Notes: generated by a model from the letters alone, not told the origin. 64,000 nt of DNA from Aestuariibaculum marinum (GCF_014596975.1 NZ_JACVXD010000002.1:428280-492279), one strand, 5' to 3'; shown: positions 7,568-17,489, numbered from the stretch's first letter. Numbers and translations are program-made.

Positions 7568-8353
7568 ATGAAAAAAACACTATTTATATTAATCGTTTTA
7601 CTAATAATGCCACTCTCTTATGCTCAGCAAGAGTCGTCTTTTGGAGCAGGCGAATGGTTTAAATTTAAAATGAGTTATAGCGGATTTTTAAAAGCAGGTA
7701 ACGCGACACTTACTGTTAAGGATGCAAAAGTAGACGGTAAAGAGGTATACCATGTGGTTGGTAAAGGTTGGACAACAGGAATGATTAAATGGTTTTTTAG
7801 AGTTGAAGATCTTTATGAAAGTTATTTTGACAAGGAAGCTATTAAGCCGTACAAATTTATTCGTAAAATAGATGAAGGTGGTCATATAAAAGATATTGAA
7901 ATTAATTTTAATCATGACCAGAATAAAGCTCATGTGTTTAATAAAAAACACAATACTAAACGTGTTTTTGATACGCCGGTAAATGTTCAGGATATGGTGT
8001 CGACGTATTACTATTTACGTGATAATATCGATATCAAATCACTAAAAGTCGGGCAGGAAATTAGAACGGATATGTTTTTCGATGAAGAAAACTATGGGTT
8101 TAAATTAAAGTACCTGGGAGAGGAAGTTATTGAAACCGATTTTGGTAATGTACTTGCCTTAAAATTCAGACCTTATGTTATGGCGGGCCGTGTGTTTAAG
8201 GAAGAAGAAAGTTTAACACTTTGGGTTTCAAAAGATAAAAATAAAGTACCTTTGCGAATTAAGGCAGATCTGGCTGTGGGCTCATTGAGAGCGGACTTAG
8301 AAGCGTACAAAGGGTTAAAGCATTCATTTAAAATTATAGCTGGAAAAAACTAG
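7568..8353 (+). CDS. DUF3108 domain-containing exported protein
   Basis: A 261-residue protein with a classic signal peptide (MKKTLFILIVLLIMPLSYAQ). The mature part, beginning AGEWFKFKMSYSGFLKAGNA and continuing with VGKGWTTGMIKWFFRVEDLYESYFD, has the conserved features of DUF3108, a beta-rich periplasmic family of unknown function. No catalytic motif is evident. It ends five bases before the kynA start codon and heads a tight unit with kynA, the M23 lipoprotein and pgi. The family is recognised; no function can be assigned. Confidence 0.85.
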   Translation: MKKTLFILIVLLIMPLSYAQQESSFGAGEWFKFKMSYSGFLKAGNATLTVKDAKVDGKEVYHVVGKGWTTGMIKWFFRVEDLYESYFDKEAIKPYKFIRKIDEGGHIKDIEINFNHDQNKAHVFNKKHNTKRVFDTPVNVQDMVSTYYYLRDNIDIKSLKVGQEIRTDMFFDEENYGFKLKYLGEEVIETDFGNVLALKFRPYVMAGRVFKEEESLTLWVSKDKNKVPLRIKADLAVGSLRADLEAYKGLKHSFKIIAGKN

Positions 8354-8358
8354 AAACT

Positions 8359-9276
8359 TTGGATAAAAAAATAACCAATCAACTTAAGGAAAAATACGAG
8401 GCGATAGACCAGGATGTAGAAGATTATCTGGAAGGTTTATTGCAAAGTAAGCCTTTAAATTATTGGGATTATATTCAAACCGATGCCTTATTAAATCTTC
8501 AGATTCAACGTACCACCTTTAAAGATGAAATGGTTTTTATCATGTATCATCAGGTCAACGAGTTATTGTTTAAAATGATTCTTTGGGAAATCGATCAGGT
8601 TGCAAAAACCAAAAAGGTTGATGCCGATTTCTATACGACAAAAATTATGCGCATTAGTCGGTATTTTAATATGTTGACTTCATCTTTCAGTATTATGAAA
8701 GATGGTATGGATTTAGAACAATACAATCAGTTTAGAAAAACCTTAACACCGGCAAGTGGATTTCAAAGTGCACAATATCGAAAAATCGAGTTTGCCTCTA
8801 CCGAATTAATCAATCTTATAGATAAGCGTTTTAGAGATACAATTGATAGAAATTCGTCCTACGAGAATGCTTTCGAGCATTTATATTGGCAGGCCGCTGG
8901 AAAAGACTATAAAACAGGTAAAAAGAGTTATACTTTAACAGTTTTTGAAGAAAAATACAAAGACGAATTTATTAGATTTACCAAATTTTATTTTAAAAAT
9001 AATTTATACGCTAAATACAAGGCGCTTCCAAAGGAAGCACGAGAGAATGAAGCGTTAATAAAAGCGATGCGTCATTACGATTATACCGTTAATATAAAAT
9101 GGGTTATGGCGCATTACAATACAGCAAATCATTATTTAAATATTGGCGGAAAGACCGCTGAAGCAACAGGAGGAAGTGAATGGGTGAAATATATGCACCC
9201 AAAATATCAAAAGAGAATATTTTTTCCAGAGTTATGGACAGAGCAAGAAAAAGAAAATTGGGGAACAGATATTTAA
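8359..9276 (+). CDS. kynA: Tryptophan 2,3-dioxygenase
   Basis: A 305-residue haem dioxygenase that opens the indole ring of tryptophan to N-formylkynurenine. The stretch YIQTDALLNLQ followed by DEMVFIMYHQVNELLFKMIL is diagnostic; the YHQ histidine region, EQYNQFRKTLTPASGFQSAQYR and the C-terminal TGGSEWVKYM are all present. No ATG lies near the expected start. The TTG at 8359, five bases behind the DUF3108 stop, gives a normal N-terminus and is the likely start. With hmgA and hppD it makes this region an aromatic amino acid catabolism neighbourhood. Its 3' end overlaps the next gene. No further kynurenine-pathway genes follow. Confidence 0.93.
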   Translation: MDKKITNQLKEKYEAIDQDVEDYLEGLLQSKPLNYWDYIQTDALLNLQIQRTTFKDEMVFIMYHQVNELLFKMILWEIDQVAKTKKVDADFYTTKIMRISRYFNMLTSSFSIMKDGMDLEQYNQFRKTLTPASGFQSAQYRKIEFASTELINLIDKRFRDTIDRNSSYENAFEHLYWQAAGKDYKTGKKSYTLTVFEEKYKDEFIRFTKFYFKNNLYAKYKALPKEARENEALIKAMRHYDYTVNIKWVMAHYNTANHYLNIGGKTAEATGGSEWVKYMHPKYQKRIFFPELWTEQEKENWGTDI

Positions 9277-10559
9277 CAATTTTACCGCTATTGGCCTTAG
9301 GGTTGGTAAGCTGTAAAGACAAAGAAAAAGAGGTAGTACAGGAGAAACCAGAGTTAGCCATAGTAGAACCAAAAGAAAACATTGAGTTCGGTTTTAATCT
9401 CGACGAATATGTGGTTAGAAGAGATACAGTAAAATCAGGCGAGAGTTTTGGTGAAATTTTAGAGCGTAATAAAATCGGGTATCCGCAAATTTTTCATATC
9501 GCGGAGAAAACAAAGGAAACATATGATATCGCCAGATATTTTCAGAAAGGAAGACCCTATACTATTTTATGCTCTAAAGACTCATTGGAGTTGCCTAAAA
9601 CGTTTATTTATCAGCCTAGTTTAGAAGAGTATGTTGTTATAAATTTTAAAGACTCTATCCATGCCTACAAGAGTAAAAAGCCAATTAAGTATGTTGAAAA
9701 GCTAGCTACTGGCGTAATAAATAGTAGTATTTCAGAAACCTTGGATGAACAGGGGATAAGTCCGGTTTTAACCAATATACTAGCCGACAATATTTATGCA
9801 TGGACGATAGATTTTAGACGTCTTCAAAAAGGCGATCGTTTCAAAGTTATTTACACTGATAAGTATATAGACGATAGTATTTACGTAGGTGTTCATGATG
9901 TGAAAGCGGCTTACTTTGAGCATAATACAGAACCGTTTTATGCTTTTAGATATGAAACAGATAGTATAAAAGGTATTGTAGATTATTTTAATGATGATGC
10001 TAAAACATTGCGTCGAGCCTTTTTAAAAGCACCAGTTAAGTTTAGTCGTATTTCATCTCGCTATAACTTAAAACGTCGTATTGCGGTTTATGGTTATAAA
10101 GTTAAGCCACACAAAGGAACCGATTTTGCGGCACCTATAGGAACACCAATTATGGCTACGGCAGCTGGAACAGTAACGAAATCGTCTTATACCAGAGGTA
10201 ATGGTAATTATGTAAAAATTAGACATAACGGTACTTATGAAACCCAGTATTTACATATGAAAAAGCAGAATGTAAAAGCCGGACAACATGTAAATCAGGG
10301 AGATATCATTGGTTGGGTCGGAATGACAGGATATACCGGAGGCCCTCACGTGTGTTATCGTTTTTGGGTAAATGGGAGACAGGTCGATCCTTTTAAGCAA
10401 AAGTTACCAGCAGCAGAGCCTATTCCAGATAGCTTGAAAACAAAATACTTAGAGTTTATTAAACCTATAAAATATAGATTAGATAATACAAACTTTAAAC
10501 CTCAAAAAGTTGAGGGTAGCGAACTAACACAACCAGAAATCAGACAAGCAACTTCTTAA
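9234..10559 (+). CDS. M23 family metallopeptidase lipoprotein (LytM domain, His-x-Cys variant)
   Basis: A 441-residue peptidoglycan hydrolase-like protein. The hydrophobic segment ending LALGLVSC places a lipobox cysteine at residue 27. A LysM-like or linker region is followed by a LytM/M23 domain at about 285-390. The first zinc motif HKGTD (His293, Asp297) is intact, but the usual HxH motif reads PHVCYRF, putting Cys374 where the third zinc ligand His is expected. The frame is open upstream, but the signal segment argues for the ATG at 9234 or an internal start nearby. It overlaps kynA by 43 bases and ends two bases before pgi. Cell-wall cleavage is the family role; activity with Cys as ligand is unproven. 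Confidence 0.85.
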   Translation: MDRARKRKLGNRYLTILPLLALGLVSCKDKEKEVVQEKPELAIVEPKENIEFGFNLDEYVVRRDTVKSGESFGEILERNKIGYPQIFHIAEKTKETYDIARYFQKGRPYTILCSKDSLELPKTFIYQPSLEEYVVINFKDSIHAYKSKKPIKYVEKLATGVINSSISETLDEQGISPVLTNILADNIYAWTIDFRRLQKGDRFKVIYTDKYIDDSIYVGVHDVKAAYFEHNTEPFYAFRYETDSIKGIVDYFNDDAKTLRRAFLKAPVKFSRISSRYNLKRRIAVYGYKVKPHKGTDFAAPIGTPIMATAAGTVTKSSYTRGNGNYVKIRHNGTYETQYLHMKKQNVKAGQHVNQGDIIGWVGMTGYTGGPHVCYRFWVNGRQVDPFKQKLPAAEPIPDSLKTKYLEFIKPIKYRLDNTNFKPQKVEGSELTQPEIRQATS

Positions 10560-10561
10560 TT

Positions 10562-12181
10562 ATGGCATTACCTAACATTAATCCAACTGAAACAAAGTCC
10601 TGGAAAAAACTTCAGGAGCATTTTGAAACCATTAGTGGTGTACACATGAAATCTTTATTTGCAGAGGATGAAGACCGAGCAAGTAAGTTTACCATTACAT
10701 GGGATGATTTTTATGTCGATTATTCTAAAAACAGAATCACCGAAGAAACTGTAAAATATTTGTTAGAGTTGGCTGATGAGGTAAAATTAAAAGAAGCCAT
10801 AAATAGTCAGTTTTCAGGAGAAACGATAAATCAAACCGAAGGACGTTCGGTATTGCATATGGCACTTCGTGCACCGGAATCTGCAGATTTTAAAGTGGAC
10901 GGTGTTAATGTTATGCCGGAAATATTTGACGTAAAAAAGAAAATTGAAAAGTTTACCAACGAAGTGGTAAACGGACACAGAACCGGTTATACGGGTAAAC
11001 GATTTACCGATATTGTTAATATCGGTATTGGAGGCTCAGACCTTGGGCCTGCTATGGTGGTTGACGCGCTTCAGTATTACAAAAACCATTTAACCACACA
11101 TTTTGTGAGTAATGTTGATGGCGACCATGTAAATGAAGTGATTAAGAAATTAAATCCGGAGACCACACTTTTCGTTATTGTGTCAAAAACATTTACGACT
11201 CAGGAGACCTTGTCTAATGCCAATACCATAAAATCATGGTTTTTAAAATCGGCTGATGAAGCCGCAATAGCTGAGCATTTTGTGGCTGTATCAACTAATA
11301 TTGCTAACGTAAAAGCCTTCGGGATTGACGAAAACAATATATTCCCGATGTGGGATTGGGTTGGAGGCCGTTTTTCGCTTTGGAGCGCGGTAGGTTTATC
11401 TATTAGTTTATCTGTTGGATATAACAATTTTGAAAACCTATTGAAAGGAGCTCACAAAATGGACGAGCATTTTAAGAATGAGGATTTCAGCAACAATATT
11501 CCAGTGGTTTTAGCTTTAATTAGTGTGTGGTACAATAATTTCTTTAAAGCAGAAAGTGAAGCTGTTATACCGTATTCGCAATACTTAAATCAGTTTGCAA
11601 CCTATTTGCAGCAAGGTATTATGGAAAGTAACGGAAAAAGTGTTGATAGAAACGGTAACCCAATTGACTACCAAACCGGTACTATTATTTGGGGAGAGCC
11701 AGGAACCAATGCACAGCATGCCTTCTTCCAGTTAATACATCAAGGAACTAAATTAATTCCGGCCGATTTTATTGGATTTACAAAATCGTTACATAATAAT
11801 AAAGATCATCAGGATAAATTAATCTCTAACTTTTTAGCGCAAACCGAAGCCTTGCTGAATGGTAAAACTAAAGAAGACGTTTTAGCTGAAGGAACAGCTG
11901 ATAGTTTGGTGCCATTTAAGGTGTTTGAAGGTAATAAACCAACAAATACGGTGTTTATTAACAAGTTATCACCAGAAAGTTTAGGTAAATTAATAGCCAT
12001 GTATGAACATAAAATATTTGTACAAGGTATTATCTGGAATATCTTTAGTTACGATCAGTTTGGAGTCGAATTGGGTAAACAGTTAGCGAACAAAATTTTA
12101 CATGAATTTAACAATAGCGCGGATTCAGTGCATGATTCCTCTACTCAGAATTTATTGAATTATTATAGGGGAATTTCATAA
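10562..12181 (+). CDS. pgi: Glucose-6-phosphate isomerase
   Basis: A 539-residue cytoplasmic enzyme interconverting glucose 6-phosphate and fructose 6-phosphate. Family signatures are [27 protein letters not shown] in the phosphosugar-binding SIS domain, [17 protein letters not shown], the active-site segment ESNGKSVD, and [19 protein letters not shown] with its catalytic histidine near the end. The length is normal for the bacterial/eukaryotic PGI family. It is the last gene of the tight unit beginning at 7568, and a strong terminator follows. Confidence 0.97.
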   Translation: MALPNINPTETKSWKKLQEHFETISGVHMKSLFAEDEDRASKFTITWDDFYVDYSKNRITEETVKYLLELADEVKLKEAINSQFSGETINQTEGRSVLHMALRAPESADFKVDGVNVMPEIFDVKKKIEKFTNEVVNGHRTGYTGKRFTDIVNIGIGGSDLGPAMVVDALQYYKNHLTTHFVSNVDGDHVNEVIKKLNPETTLFVIVSKTFTTQETLSNANTIKSWFLKSADEAAIAEHFVAVSTNIANVKAFGIDENNIFPMWDWVGGRFSLWSAVGLSISLSVGYNNFENLLKGAHKMDEHFKNEDFSNNIPVVLALISVWYNNFFKAESEAVIPYSQYLNQFATYLQQGIMESNGKSVDRNGNPIDYQTGTIIWGEPGTNAQHAFFQLIHQGTKLIPADFIGFTKSLHNNKDHQDKLISNFLAQTEALLNGKTKEDVLAEGTADSLVPFKVFEGNKPTNTVFINKLSPESLGKLIAMYEHKIFVQGIIWNIFSYDQFGVELGKQLANKILHEFNNSADSVHDSSTQNLLNYYRGIS

Positions 12182-12210
12182 AAAAAGGAATTATTCTCAT
12201 AAGAATATTT

Positions 12211-12249
12211 AAAACGCGTCAGTATTTTTAATGCTGACGCGTTTTTTTT
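12211..12249 (+). terminator. Rho-independent terminator after pgi
   Basis: AAACGCGTCAG and CTGACGCGTTT form a perfect stem around an AT-rich loop, followed by a T run. Confidence 0.9.
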
Positions 12250-12305
12250 ATCAACAATCGTTAAAATATTTAACATATTGGTAATGAATGTTTTCTGATT
12301 ATCAG

Positions 12306-12313
12306 TATTTTTG
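12306..12313 (+). promoter_or_regulatory. -7 promoter element upstream of the first TonB receptor gene
   Basis: TATTTTTG matches TAnnTTTG, 25 bases before the ATG at 12339. A TTG at 12278-12280 lies 25 bases further upstream, slightly beyond the usual -33 spacing. Confidence 0.5.
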
Positions 12314-12338
12314 CCTTGACTAATTCAAATAATTAATT

Positions 12339-14942
12339 ATGAAAAAAACCGCTCAGTTTATGATGCTCGCAGGAGCATTGTTATTTACTTCAGTTATTTT
12401 GGCACAATCAACAATTAAGGGAGTTGTTGTAGAAGCTGGAATAAACATGCCACTTCCAGGCGCTAATGTTATAGAAAAGGGGACAACCAACGGCGTTGTA
12501 ACAGACTTCGATGGAAACTTTACATTAGAAACGGAATCAGATTCAGGGGAAATTTTGATTACTTACGTGGGGTATACTACTAAAACAGTTGCCTTTACAA
12601 AAGACGCAGACTTAGGGACCATATCGATGGAGTCTAGTCAAGTGGGGTTACAAGAAATACAAATTATCGCTTCTGTAGCTGTAGATCGAAAAACACCGGT
12701 AGCTGTATCTACAATTAAATCTGAGGATATTGAACTTAAGTTAGGAACTCAGGAGTTTCCTGAAATTTTAAAATCCACTCCAGGGGTTTATGCAACTAAA
12801 GCTGGAGGGGGTTATGGTGATGGTAGAATTAACCTTCGTGGATTTAATTCTGAGAATGTCGCTGTACTTATAAATGGAATTCCGGTTAACGATATGGAAA
12901 ATGGTCGTGTTTATTGGTCTAACTGGGCCGGTTTAGGCGATGTGACTTCGACCATGCAGGTACAGAGAGGTTTAGGGGCTTCTAAAGTTGCTGTGCCTTC
13001 TATTGGAGGAACTATAAATATTATTACTAAAACAACAGATGTGGAAGCAGGAGGAAATGTTTTTACTTCTGTAGGTAATAATGGATATACTAAATATGGA
13101 GTAACTTATTCTACAGGGTTAATGGATAATGGTTTTGCAGCCACAGTTAATGCTGCTAAAACTACAGGTGATGGTTATGTAGATGGTACTGAGTTTTCAG
13201 GTGTATCATACTTTTTAAATCTTTCGCAAGAAATAAATGAACAGCATAAAGTTGCTTTTACTGTGTTTGGTTCTAAACAACGCCATGGTCAGAGACAAAA
13301 TAGACAATTAATAGAAACTTTTAGAAATGCTGAAAGTGGAAGAAAGTTTAATGCTGACTGGGGGTATAAAAATGGTCAGGTCACTTTTCAAGAAGATAAT
13401 TTTTATAATAAACCACAAATGTCGTTAAATCATTACTGGGATTTAAATGATAATACTTCTATTAATACAACTGCATATGCTTCCTTTGGTTCAGGAGGTG
13501 GAGGAGGAACTGCTGGTGATTACAAATTTGGATTTGATGCTAGTACAGGAAAAGGCGATTATAGAATAGGTAATTTTGGCCCTATTAATTTTGATAAAAT
13601 TGTGGAGGAAAATATTGCTTCAGGTGCTAATGGAGCAGAGACTTATTTAAGAGCCTCAAGAAATGATCATAATTGGTACGGTGTTTTATCTACATTAAAA
13701 ACAAATTTAACTGATGACCTTGTTTTATTGGCAGGTTTAGATTATAGAAACTATAAAGGAATACATTTTTCAGAAGTAACAGATTTGTTAGGAGCAGAAT
13801 ATGCACTAGATAATGGAAATGTTAATAATCCGAATGCAGCTCTTCAGGTTGGTGATAAAAGAGATTATTACAATGATGGTCTAGTTGGTTGGCTTGGAGC
13901 TTTTGGACAGTTAGAATATGATTTAAATGAAAATTTTAATGCTTTTATATCTCTAGCAGCGTCAAACACATCTTATAAAAGAGTTGATTATTTTAATTAT
14001 TTAGATAGTGATCCTTTACAGGAAACAGATTGGTATAACTTTTTCGGATATAGTGCAAAAGGTGGTGCTAATTATAGAATAGGATTAAACCATAATGTGT
14101 TTGCTAATGTTGGTTATTTTGAAAAAGCTCCAGGGTTTGATGCGGTGTTTTTAAATTTTAGTAATGACAATATAAATTCGGATGCAGAGAATCAAAAGAT
14201 TTCTAGTTTTGAGTTAGGTTATGGATTTAGAGGTGAAAAATTATCAGCAAATTTAAATTTGTATCATACTAGATGGAATGATAGAACTGAGATTGCAACA
14301 TTCCAGCAACCAGATAATACAAGAGCTTCAGCTAATATTTTAGGAGTTAATGCAATACATCAAGGTATTGAATTAGATTTTATTTACCGAGCTACAGATA
14401 AATTGGATTTTACAGGGATGTTATCTTTGGGAGATTGGACATGGGATAAAAATGTTAGAGATGTAAGAATATTTGATGAAGATCAAAATGAAATATCAGA
14501 TTCTCCTGTAAACCTTCATATTTCGGGGTTGAAAGTAGCTGACGCGGCTCAAACAACAATGGCACTTGGTCTAAATTATAAAATATCACCAGAGACCAGG
14601 TTAATTATCGATTACAATTATTATGATGATTTATATGCTGATTTCGATCCAAGCGATAGAGGCTTATCATCAAACTTGTCTCCAGAAGAAATAGATGAGA
14701 TATTAGCTACGGATCCAGTTCAAACATGGAAAATGCCAGCTTATGGATTATTCGATGTAGGGTTTACACATGGGTTTAAATTTGGTTCTTTTGATGCTAG
14801 TTTAACAGCAAGGATGAATAATGTATTTGATACAGAATATATATCAGACGCGCAAGATGGTTCAGGATCAAATGCTCAAACATCACTTGTTTATTACGGA
14901 TATGGAAGAACATTTAGTCTTGGAGCTAAAATTAACTTTTAA
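12339..14942 (+). CDS. TonB-dependent outer-membrane receptor with carboxypeptidase-like N-terminal domain
   Basis: An 867-residue active-transport channel. The order is: signal peptide (to about residue 22, ending ILAQ), a CarboxypepD_reg-like domain at about 23-110 (GANVIEKGTTNGVVTDFDGN then ITYVGYTTKTVAF), a plug domain at about 120-230 (LKSTPGVYATK, INLRGFNSENVAVLINGIPV), and a 22-strand barrel ending in aromatic Phe867. No SusD partner follows. Instead there are a repeat lipoprotein (11-base gap) and a lipoprotein endonuclease I, pointing to a nucleic-acid-derived substrate. By eye its codon use is more AT-rich than that of the second receptor at 19250. The receptor call is firm; the substrate is inference. 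Confidence 0.93.
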   Translation: MKKTAQFMMLAGALLFTSVILAQSTIKGVVVEAGINMPLPGANVIEKGTTNGVVTDFDGNFTLETESDSGEILITYVGYTTKTVAFTKDADLGTISMESSQVGLQEIQIIASVAVDRKTPVAVSTIKSEDIELKLGTQEFPEILKSTPGVYATKAGGGYGDGRINLRGFNSENVAVLINGIPVNDMENGRVYWSNWAGLGDVTSTMQVQRGLGASKVAVPSIGGTINIITKTTDVEAGGNVFTSVGNNGYTKYGVTYSTGLMDNGFAATVNAAKTTGDGYVDGTEFSGVSYFLNLSQEINEQHKVAFTVFGSKQRHGQRQNRQLIETFRNAESGRKFNADWGYKNGQVTFQEDNFYNKPQMSLNHYWDLNDNTSINTTAYASFGSGGGGGTAGDYKFGFDASTGKGDYRIGNFGPINFDKIVEENIASGANGAETYLRASRNDHNWYGVLSTLKTNLTDDLVLLAGLDYRNYKGIHFSEVTDLLGAEYALDNGNVNNPNAALQVGDKRDYYNDGLVGWLGAFGQLEYDLNENFNAFISLAASNTSYKRVDYFNYLDSDPLQETDWYNFFGYSAKGGANYRIGLNHNVFANVGYFEKAPGFDAVFLNFSNDNINSDAENQKISSFELGYGFRGEKLSANLNLYHTRWNDRTEIATFQQPDNTRASANILGVNAIHQGIELDFIYRATDKLDFTGMLSLGDWTWDKNVRDVRIFDEDQNEISDSPVNLHISGLKVADAAQTTMALGLNYKISPETRLIIDYNYYDDLYADFDPSDRGLSSNLSPEEIDEILATDPVQTWKMPAYGLFDVGFTHGFKFGSFDASLTARMNNVFDTEYISDAQDGSGSNAQTSLVYYGYGRTFSLGAKINF

Positions 14943-14953
14943 AAAAAATTAAA

Positions 14954-16063
14954 ATGAAAAATATATTTTATTATCTATTGATTTTTGGAGCATTCTTTAC
15001 AGGATGTAATCCTATGGACGATGTTTATGAAGATTTAAATTTGGAGTCAAAACCTGTAGTAGGAGACGTTGTTTATACTTTAAGTGATGATGATTATGAA
15101 GCTTTAGATAAAACTTATGGAAACTTTAATTCTGAAGATGAAGCAAAAGAGTTGATTCCAGATTTGTTAACCGATGTTTACCCTGTTTGGGGAGAAGGGT
15201 CAACAGCATTGGTAACGTTTAAAGTATATAATAGAATTGATACTTATGAAGCAGATGTTTACGAGCTTTCTGATGAAGAGCATAATGCAATTACTGGTAA
15301 TACTTATGGCAATTTTGACAGAACTTCACATGTTTACCAATATTTAGAAGCCACGTATCCAAATGCAGAAGACGGTGATTTTGTATCTCTGAGGTATCGT
15401 TATTATTCTGGAGTAGAAACTACATTAACAGATGGTTTTGCTTATGAAGATGGTGAATGGGTGAAATTTACTGGTTTTACAGAGGACCAATATGAAGCCA
15501 TGGGAGAAGGGTTTCCAAACTTTTCAAGTGAGGATGAAGCTAATCAAAAAATTCCAATTGCATTATTGGATGTTTATAAATTTGATCCAAGGTCGGAGGG
15601 TGATATAGTGTTGTCTATGTATGAATTGTATATGGGCGGAGGTGTAACTCGAAGTTTTACAGCTGCTTATGTCTTTGATGGAATGTCATTTGAACCTTAT
15701 GATAATGAAATGAACGTAACAATTCAATTTGGGCATGATGGTAGTACTTGGGTGCCAGATAACACAATTAAGTATACTCTTACTGGTTCTGATGTAACTT
15801 TGATTTCAAATAGTTTCATTGACATATATCCTGGCCCGGCAGATAATGTTGGGTATTTCGGAAGTTTTGATAGAAGGGATAGTAGTTCTAATTATTGGTC
15901 AGATGCAATGTTGTTAGAGGCTTTTAATGTTTTGTTGGATGAAATGGATCCTTTAGCAGAAGAGGGGCAAAAATATGTATTAACTTATGTTATTTATAAC
16001 GGTTCAACGACTAATGAAACAAAAAGTGTTATAAAAACTGAAGGTGTTTGGGAGTATCAATAA
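14954..16063 (+). CDS. Lipoprotein with internal repeats, function unknown
   Basis: A 369-residue protein with a lipobox (FFTGC, Cys18). I do not recognise a family. It contains repeated units of about 55-75 residues at roughly 41-97, 103-166, 174-247 and 274-366. Units 1-3 share the pattern LSDDDYEAL..YGNF..EDEA....LLDVYP followed by a beta-like segment (ALVTFKVYN, VSLRYRYYSG, IVLSMYELYMGG, YVLTYVIYNG across the four). It starts 11 bases after the TonB receptor gene, so it is probably the surface lipoprotein partner of that receptor. It has no SusD-like helical repeats. A substrate-binding or adaptor role is inference. Confidence 0.75.
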   Translation: MKNIFYYLLIFGAFFTGCNPMDDVYEDLNLESKPVVGDVVYTLSDDDYEALDKTYGNFNSEDEAKELIPDLLTDVYPVWGEGSTALVTFKVYNRIDTYEADVYELSDEEHNAITGNTYGNFDRTSHVYQYLEATYPNAEDGDFVSLRYRYYSGVETTLTDGFAYEDGEWVKFTGFTEDQYEAMGEGFPNFSSEDEANQKIPIALLDVYKFDPRSEGDIVLSMYELYMGGGVTRSFTAAYVFDGMSFEPYDNEMNVTIQFGHDGSTWVPDNTIKYTLTGSDVTLISNSFIDIYPGPADNVGYFGSFDRRDSSSNYWSDAMLLEAFNVLLDEMDPLAEEGQKYVLTYVIYNGSTTNETKSVIKTEGVWEYQ

Positions 16064-16086
16064 AATAACCTGTAGTGAATAAAATA

Positions 16087-16121
16087 AAACCTCTTGTCTG
16101 TTTTTGACAAGAGGTTTTTTA
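16087..16121 (+). terminator. Terminator-like hairpin between the repeat lipoprotein and endonuclease I genes
   Basis: AAACCTCTTGTC and GACAAGAGGTTT form a perfect stem followed by a T run. It ends only 13 bases before the next ATG, leaving almost no room for a separate promoter downstream. Confidence 0.8.
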
Positions 16122-16133
16122 ACTTAATATATT

Positions 16134-17489
16134 ATGAAAAAACTAACAATCTTTTTCTATGTTTTTGCTTTTGTTGCATGCAGCAGTTCAGGTAATGATG
16201 ATGGAGGAGTTGATCCTGATCCAGACCCTGTAGAAAAAGCAGTCGCTGTTGATGATGTAGCAGAAACAATAGAAGATCAAGCGGTTGTAATTAGCCATCT
16301 TCTAGATAATGATACTGTATTCGACGGATTTAAAATTAGAGATTTTGACGCCGAAAGTACAGAAGGCGGAACAATCGAAGATAATAGAGATGGGACTTAT
16401 ACTTATACGCCTATTGATGGTTTTGTTGGAACCGATACATTTACATATAGTTTATGCGATAGAGAAACTCCTGCAAACTGCTCGACAGCTACAGTTACTA
16501 TTACAGTTACCGACGAAGGAAACCCTGTGGCTGTTAACGATGCAATTAAGGCCATAGCTAACAGTACAAAAACAATTTTAGGTCTCACAGATAATGATAT
16601 AACAATAGATGGAGCTAAAATCACATCGATTGATGGCGCTTTATCGTCGGGGACAGTAGTTCTAAATGAAGACGGATCTATTAGTTATACACCGCAAACG
16701 GATTTTCTTGGTGAAGATACCTTTACTTATACGATTTGTGACGACGATACGCCTGAAGCTTCTTGTTCAACGGCTACAGTTACAGTTACCGTAATTGAAG
16801 CTATAGACTTTAATATTTCGGCAGATTTACAAGCCTATTATGAAGGTGTTATTTTTTCAGATGATTCAGAGTTAACCCTTCAAGAAGTTCAAAACTTAAC
16901 AATTAACAAACACACCACAATATTATCTTACGGGCAAAGACATAATTATTTATATAATGCTGATGAAGATTTAGATAATACTGATAATGTTATTTTAATG
17001 TATTCTGGTGAAAGTAGATATTGGGAAGAATATACTTCAGGAACAAATTCTTATTCACCTCAAACATTTAATACAGAGCATATTTACCCTCAGTCTTTAT
17101 TAGAAGATAACGATGCAGTTACAGATTTACATCATTTAAGATGTGCTGCAGATAATGTTAATAGTCAAAGAAGTAATCACCCTTTTGTTGATGGAACTGG
17201 TACTTATCAATTAATTAATGGAAATTCATGGTATCCTGGCGATAAGTGGAAAGGTGATGTAGCCAGAATGGTAATGTATTTAAATATTCGTTATGGAGAA
17301 ACGTTTCCAAAAGTAGGATCTCTTGAATTGTTTTTAAAATGGAATATTGAAGATCCTGTATCCGATTTTGAAAGGCAACGTAATAATGTAATTTATGCGG
17401 CACAAGGTAACAGAAATCTTTTTATTGATAATCCGTATATAGCAACATTAATTTGGGGAGGAAACGACGCCGAAAATACTTGGCAATAA
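16134..17489 (+). CDS. Endonuclease I (EndA/NucM family) lipoprotein with two Ig-like domains
   Basis: A 451-residue lipoprotein (lipobox FAFVAC, Cys16; then an acidic GNDDGG and PDPDPDP-type linker). Two beta-sandwich repeats of the tandem-95/cadherin-like kind lie at about 36-127 and 130-221, each with LxDNDxxxDG, a YTP motif and DTFTYxxCD. The C-terminal third is a His-Me finger nuclease of the endonuclease I family: NTEHIYPQS (Glu315, His316), DLHHLRCAADNVNSQRSNHPF (probable Mg ligand Asn343). Family enzymes cut DNA and RNA non-specifically. Cell-surface anchoring behind a TonB receptor suggests nutrient nuclease activity. Its start is 13 bases behind a hairpin. Confidence 0.9.
   Translation: MKKLTIFFYVFAFVACSSSGNDDGGVDPDPDPVEKAVAVDDVAETIEDQAVVISHLLDNDTVFDGFKIRDFDAESTEGGTIEDNRDGTYTYTPIDGFVGTDTFTYSLCDRETPANCSTATVTITVTDEGNPVAVNDAIKAIANSTKTILGLTDNDITIDGAKITSIDGALSSGTVVLNEDGSISYTPQTDFLGEDTFTYTICDDDTPEASCSTATVTVTVIEAIDFNISADLQAYYEGVIFSDDSELTLQEVQNLTINKHTTILSYGQRHNYLYNADEDLDNTDNVILMYSGESRYWEEYTSGTNSYSPQTFNTEHIYPQSLLEDNDAVTDLHHLRCAADNVNSQRSNHPFVDGTGTYQLINGNSWYPGDKWKGDVARMVMYLNIRYGETFPKVGSLELFLKWNIEDPVSDFERQRNNVIYAAQGNRNLFIDNPYIATLIWGGNDAENTWQ

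Noticed and set aside
9104-9382. Minus-strand ORF of 92 codons across the kynA and M23 junction
   Set aside because: Both plus-strand genes are well supported in this interval.
12339-16063. SusC/SusD pair for polysaccharide uptake
   Set aside because: The lipoprotein has short strand-rich repeats rather than SusD-like helices, and no carbohydrate-active enzyme is nearby.
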